From the NCBI GenBank assembly GCA_031276105.1, contig JAISNS010000177.1:1-7238 (forward strand): a stretch of DNA of 7,238 nt, read 5' to 3'. The notes under the pieces were generated by a model. The model worked only from the letters and a program-made list of their open reading frames with translations, made no database searches and was not told the DNA's origin. The stretch comes from Dysgonamonadaceae bacterium. Lineage in GTDB: Bacteria; Bacteroidota; Bacteroidia; Bacteroidales; Azobacteroidaceae. The position numbers and the translations under genes were made by a program. Below, in pieces: positions 6,410 to 7,238 of this stretch (positions are counted from its first letter, which is position 1; each line of letters starts with the position of its first letter).

Positions 6410-7147
6410 TTATTTGAGCCAGTCGTAACCTTTTTCTTCCAGTTCGAGCGCTAATTCCGGCCCGCCGGTTTTGATAATCCGCCCCAGATAGAGTACATGA
6501 ACGATGTCGGGCTTGATATAGTCCAGCAGGCGCTGGTAGTGAGTGATGACGATGGTTGCATTGTCCGGTCGTTTCAACTGATTGACTCCGTTTGCGACAA
6601 TTCGGAGGGCGTCGATATCCAATCCGCTGTCGGTTTCGTCGAGGATGGCTAATTTCGGTTCGAGCATCGCCATTTGGAATATTTCATTGCGTTTTTTTTC
6701 TCCTCCGGAAAATCCTTCGTTGACCGAACGGTTGACCAAGTTCTTGTCTAATTCCACGATTGATTGTTTTTCGCGCATCATTTTCAGAAATTCGCCGGCC
6801 GAGAGCGGCTGTTGGCCTTTGCGCTTGCGATGTTCGTTGACGGCGGTTCGCATGAAATTCACCATACTTACGCCGGGTATTTCCACCGGATATTGAAAGC
6901 TCAAAAAGATTCCCAAGCAGGAGCGTTCTTCGGGCGACGCTTCCAAAAGGTTTTTCCCTTCAAAAGTGACTTCGCCTCCGGTTACTTCAAAAGCCGGATT
7001 CCCGACTAATACCGCCGAGAGGGTACTTTTTCCGGAGCCGTTCGGCCCCATGATGGCGTGTACTTCGCCGGCGTTGATTTGCAAATTCAGTCCTTTCAGT
7101 ATTTCTTTTCCATTGATGGCGGCGTGTAAATCGTTTATTTTTAGCAT
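6410..7147 (-). CDS. sufC: Fe-S cluster assembly ATPase SufC
   Basis: This is a 245-residue ABC-type ATPase that is cytoplasmic and non-transporting; it binds SufB and SufD and drives the conformational change needed for cluster assembly. Walker A is GPNGSGKS (34-41), the Q-loop lies in FLSFQYPVEIPGV (81-93) with Q85, the signature is FSGGEKKR (146-153), Walker B with its catalytic glutamate is LAILDETDSGLD (166-177, E171), and the switch histidine is H203 in ITHYQ. The DETDSGLD D-loop and the FQYPVEIPGV segment are diagnostic of SufC among ABC ATPases. The ATG at 7147 is preceded in frame by TAATAA, so no longer form is possible. It is the first gene of the operon visible here, after an AT-rich leader containing a promoter-like box. 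sufB would be expected just upstream in most Bacteroidota but is not within 91 bp. Confidence 0.98.
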   Translation of the reverse strand: MLKINDLHAAINGKEILKGLNLQINAGEVHAIMGPNGSGKSTLSAVLVGNPAFEVTGGEVTFEGKNLLEASPEERSCLGIFLSFQYPVEIPGVSMVNFMRTAVNEHRKRKGQQPLSAGEFLKMMREKQSIVELDKNLVNRSVNEGFSGGEKKRNEIFQMAMLEPKLAILDETDSGLDIDALRIVANGVNQLKRPDNATIVITHYQRLLDYIKPDIVHVLYLGRIIKTGGPELALELEEKGYDWLK

Positions 7148-7169
7148 ATATTATTATCCGTTACTATCT

Positions 7170-7193
7170 TTTGCCTTATTTTTGGGAGGCAAA
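7170..7193. promoter_or_regulatory. Palindrome over the predicted suf promoter
   Basis: This is a perfect inverted repeat of TTTGCCT (7170-7176) and AGGCAAA (7187-7193) separated by ten bases. On the minus strand the first half shares its TTTG with the -7 box at 7190-7197, and the second half lies in the predicted leader. A protein bound here would cover the transcription start, so it reads as an operator rather than an RNA hairpin, because half would lie upstream of the RNA 5' end. No regulator gene is nearby; the regulator is unknown. Confidence 0.4.
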
Positions 7194-7220
7194 GGTAACA
7201 TCTTTTTTCGGAAATTGAAA
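7190..7220 (-). promoter_or_regulatory. Candidate promoter of the sufCDS-rnhB operon
   Basis: On the minus strand TACCTTTG (7197 to 7190) matches the TAnnTTTG -7 box exactly, and TTTC (7220 to 7217) stands 19 bases upstream as a one-mismatch -33 box. A better TTTG occurs at 7226 to 7223 but with a 25-base spacer, longer than usual. Transcription would begin near 7183 and leave a leader of about 36 bases before sufC. Confidence 0.5.
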
Positions 7221-7238
7221 AACAAATAAACCTTCGGC

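Noticed and set aside
5770..6417. 215-residue open frame antisense to sufD
   Set aside because: sufD is intact and conserved here; the opposite frame stays open because of the codon use of sufD, and no motif was recognised.
7151..7238. End of sufB reading into sufC
   Set aside because: The frame open to the window edge (ending at a TAA about 30 bases before sufC) translates to AEGLFVFQFPKK and so on, unlike a SufB C-terminus, and the sufC frame has stops just before the ATG.

Overview
The window looks like chromosomal DNA of a Bacteroidota bacterium, most likely of the order Bacteroidales. Three things suggest this. RNase HII, SufC, SufD, SufS and the GT2 glycosyltransferase read like Bacteroidales proteins. 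Candidate promoters fit the TAnnTTTG -7 box of that phylum. Most genes start in AT-rich leaders without a clear Shine-Dalgarno sequence. This placement rests on recognition by eye, not on a database search.

Left part, + strand (1-2265). The window opens inside a dispersed AT-rich repeat. A candidate promoter and a palindromic operator-like site follow, then a tightly packed cassette: an ABC ATPase, a multi-span membrane protein, a YtrA-type GntR repressor and a 33-residue single-span membrane peptide. Gaps between genes are 2 and 3 bp, and the last pair overlaps. The likely logic is a self-repressed transport or envelope-stress ABC module of the Ytr type. The terminal peptide looks like a complete micro-protein or the surviving N-terminus of a longer membrane-anchored protein.

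Middle part, - strand (2239-3288). A family 2 glycosyltransferase converges on the cassette and its 3' end overlaps the small peptide gene by 27 bp. Upstream of it lies a 150-bp gap. Most of that gap is a striking inverted repeat with two arms of about 41 bases, a GC-richer core, and flanks made of TTTAGTT heptads. One end of the same element recurs, inverted and identical over 30 bases, at the left edge of the window. It looks like a non-coding mobile or REP/MITE-like repeat that also has the architecture of a bidirectional terminator.

Right part, - strand (3289-7238). A compact operon runs sufC-sufD-sufS-rnhB. It has 1-bp gaps (sufC/sufD, sufS/rnhB) and a 19-bp overlap (sufD/sufS). SufC and SufD belong to the SufBCD Fe-S scaffold, SufS supplies sulfur from cysteine, and rnhB encodes RNase HII. 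A promoter-like -7 box lies just upstream of sufC and is overlapped by a 7+7 palindrome. sufB is not immediately upstream of sufC within the window.

The most unusual items are the hairpin repeat and its invasion of the rnhB 3' end, the small overlapping peptide gene, and the two operator-like palindromes placed on predicted promoters. No RNA gene, CRISPR array or transposase gene was seen.
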